Part shown: in pieces, positions 63,710 through 64,000 of the stretch | Layout: every line of letters starts with the position of its first letter | Position numbering within the stretch: position 1 is the stretch's first letter | The notes under the pieces: generated by a model | Seen by the model: the letters and a program-made list of their open reading frames with translations, nothing else | Database searches by the model: none | What the model was told of the DNA's origin: nothing | Program-made: the position numbers and the translations under genes | Assembly (NCBI RefSeq): GCF_023016065.1 | Contig: NZ_JALKAQ010000005.1 | Location: forward strand, 62,001 to 126,000 | DNA from: Marinobacter sp. S0848L | Lineage (GTDB): Bacteria; Pseudomonadota; Gammaproteobacteria; Pseudomonadales; Oleiphilaceae | Length of the DNA stretch: 64,000 bases | Direction: 5' to 3'

Positions 63710-64000
63710 ATGGTAAAATCCCTTGCTCTTTCAAGTCTTCTTGCCATTCTGGCCGTGCTGATTGCTTTTCAGTATTACATCACGTCCGTTCCCAGCCTCG
63801 AACAACCCATAAAGGCCGAAAATGCCCGCTATGTCGATAACGACAACTCGTTGCTCGTCTCAATGGTTGGAAGCGACGGCCAGTCTTTCACTATCGGCCT
63901 TCGCGGCGATATCGTCGAAAAACCGGAAGAAGCCGCACTGTTCTTTATCAGCCATCCCGACATTGTCCCCTATGTGTACTGGCCGGGATTACGCAGCAAT
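63710..64000 (+). CDS. Unassigned membrane-anchored protein (3' end outside window)
   Basis: An open frame runs from ATG 63710 to the window end, 97 codons with no stop. It begins MVKSLALSSLLAILAVLIAF, a single signal-anchor helix, followed by a periplasmic or extracellular region including ENARYVDNDNSLLVSMVGSDGQ and PEEAALFFISHPDIVPYVYW. The ribosome site is weak. Codon use resembles the neighbours, so it looks real. I do not recognise the family from this part. Confidence 0.65.
   Translation, partial: MVKSLALSSLLAILAVLIAFQYYITSVPSLEQPIKAENARYVDNDNSLLVSMVGSDGQSFTIGLRGDIVEKPEEAALFFISHPDIVPYVYWPGLRSN

Overview
The window is a contiguous chromosomal segment of a marine gammaproteobacterium, most likely Marinobacter or a close relative. 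Three things suggest this: moderate GC content by eye, the Pseudomonas-type gene order suhB/trmJ-cysE-iscR-iscS...ndk-rlmN-pilF-rodZ-ispG-hisS-yfgM-bamB-der, and a split B12-dependent ribonucleotide reductase (nrdJab) as in Pseudomonas. I see no insertion sequence, phage, integrase or CRISPR array. Almost everything is core genome.

Layout. 1-5.8 kb: end of a universal stress protein gene, uup ABC-F ATPase, a MOSC protein, tRNA-Gly, a DUF924 protein, a CbiX-type chelatase, a TIGR01777 epimerase, tRNA-Glu, and a 51-codon membrane protein gene resembling CcoM (cbb3 oxidase) behind a perfect Anr/FNR box. 6-11.9 kb: a GGDEF-EAL sensor followed by ackA-pta. 11.9-25.6 kb: the long leftward run iscR-iscS-ndk-rlmN-pilF-rodZ-ispG-hisS-yfgM-bamB-der, with cysE and trmJ upstream and suhB divergent. 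25.7-31.4 kb: queA-tgt-yajC-secD-secF and tRNA-Leu(CAA). 31.4-43 kb: flagellar rod, hook and ring genes flgBCDEFGHIJKL, led by a sigma54-type promoter. 43-51.7 kb: nitroreductase, a MASE2 adenylate cyclase, queF with a YadGH-type ABC exporter, two unassigned lipoproteins, a degenerate HD-GYP protein and a PilZ protein. 51.8-60.4 kb: a ferric-iron ABC transporter (binding protein and permease, no ATPase), an acyl-CoA synthetase, a PF04392-type ABC importer and a DUF6160 surface/secreted protein. 60.6-63.6 kb: nrdJa-nrdJb behind tandem NrdR boxes. The window ends inside an unassigned gene.

How genes work together. QueF, QueA and Tgt are three steps of queuosine synthesis. YajC-SecD-SecF assist Sec secretion, BamB and YfgM serve envelope biogenesis, and PilF and RodZ serve pilus assembly and cell shape. 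The flg block builds the axial flagellar structure. Several c-di-GMP and cAMP proteins (GGDEF-EAL, PilZ, pseudo-HD-GYP, CyaB) lie near the motility genes.

Most notable: (1) the iscU-iscA-hscB-hscA-fdx-iscX block expected between iscS and ndk is absent, and IscS lacks the C-terminal tail that contacts IscU, yet IscR keeps its cluster cysteines and a good type 1 operator. (2) The SuhB homologue has lost the inositol monophosphatase metal ligands. (3) The HD-GYP protein has SQ in place of HD and sits with a PilZ protein and a cysteine-rich lipoprotein. (4) The tiny CcoM-like gene under Anr is easily missed by gene callers.
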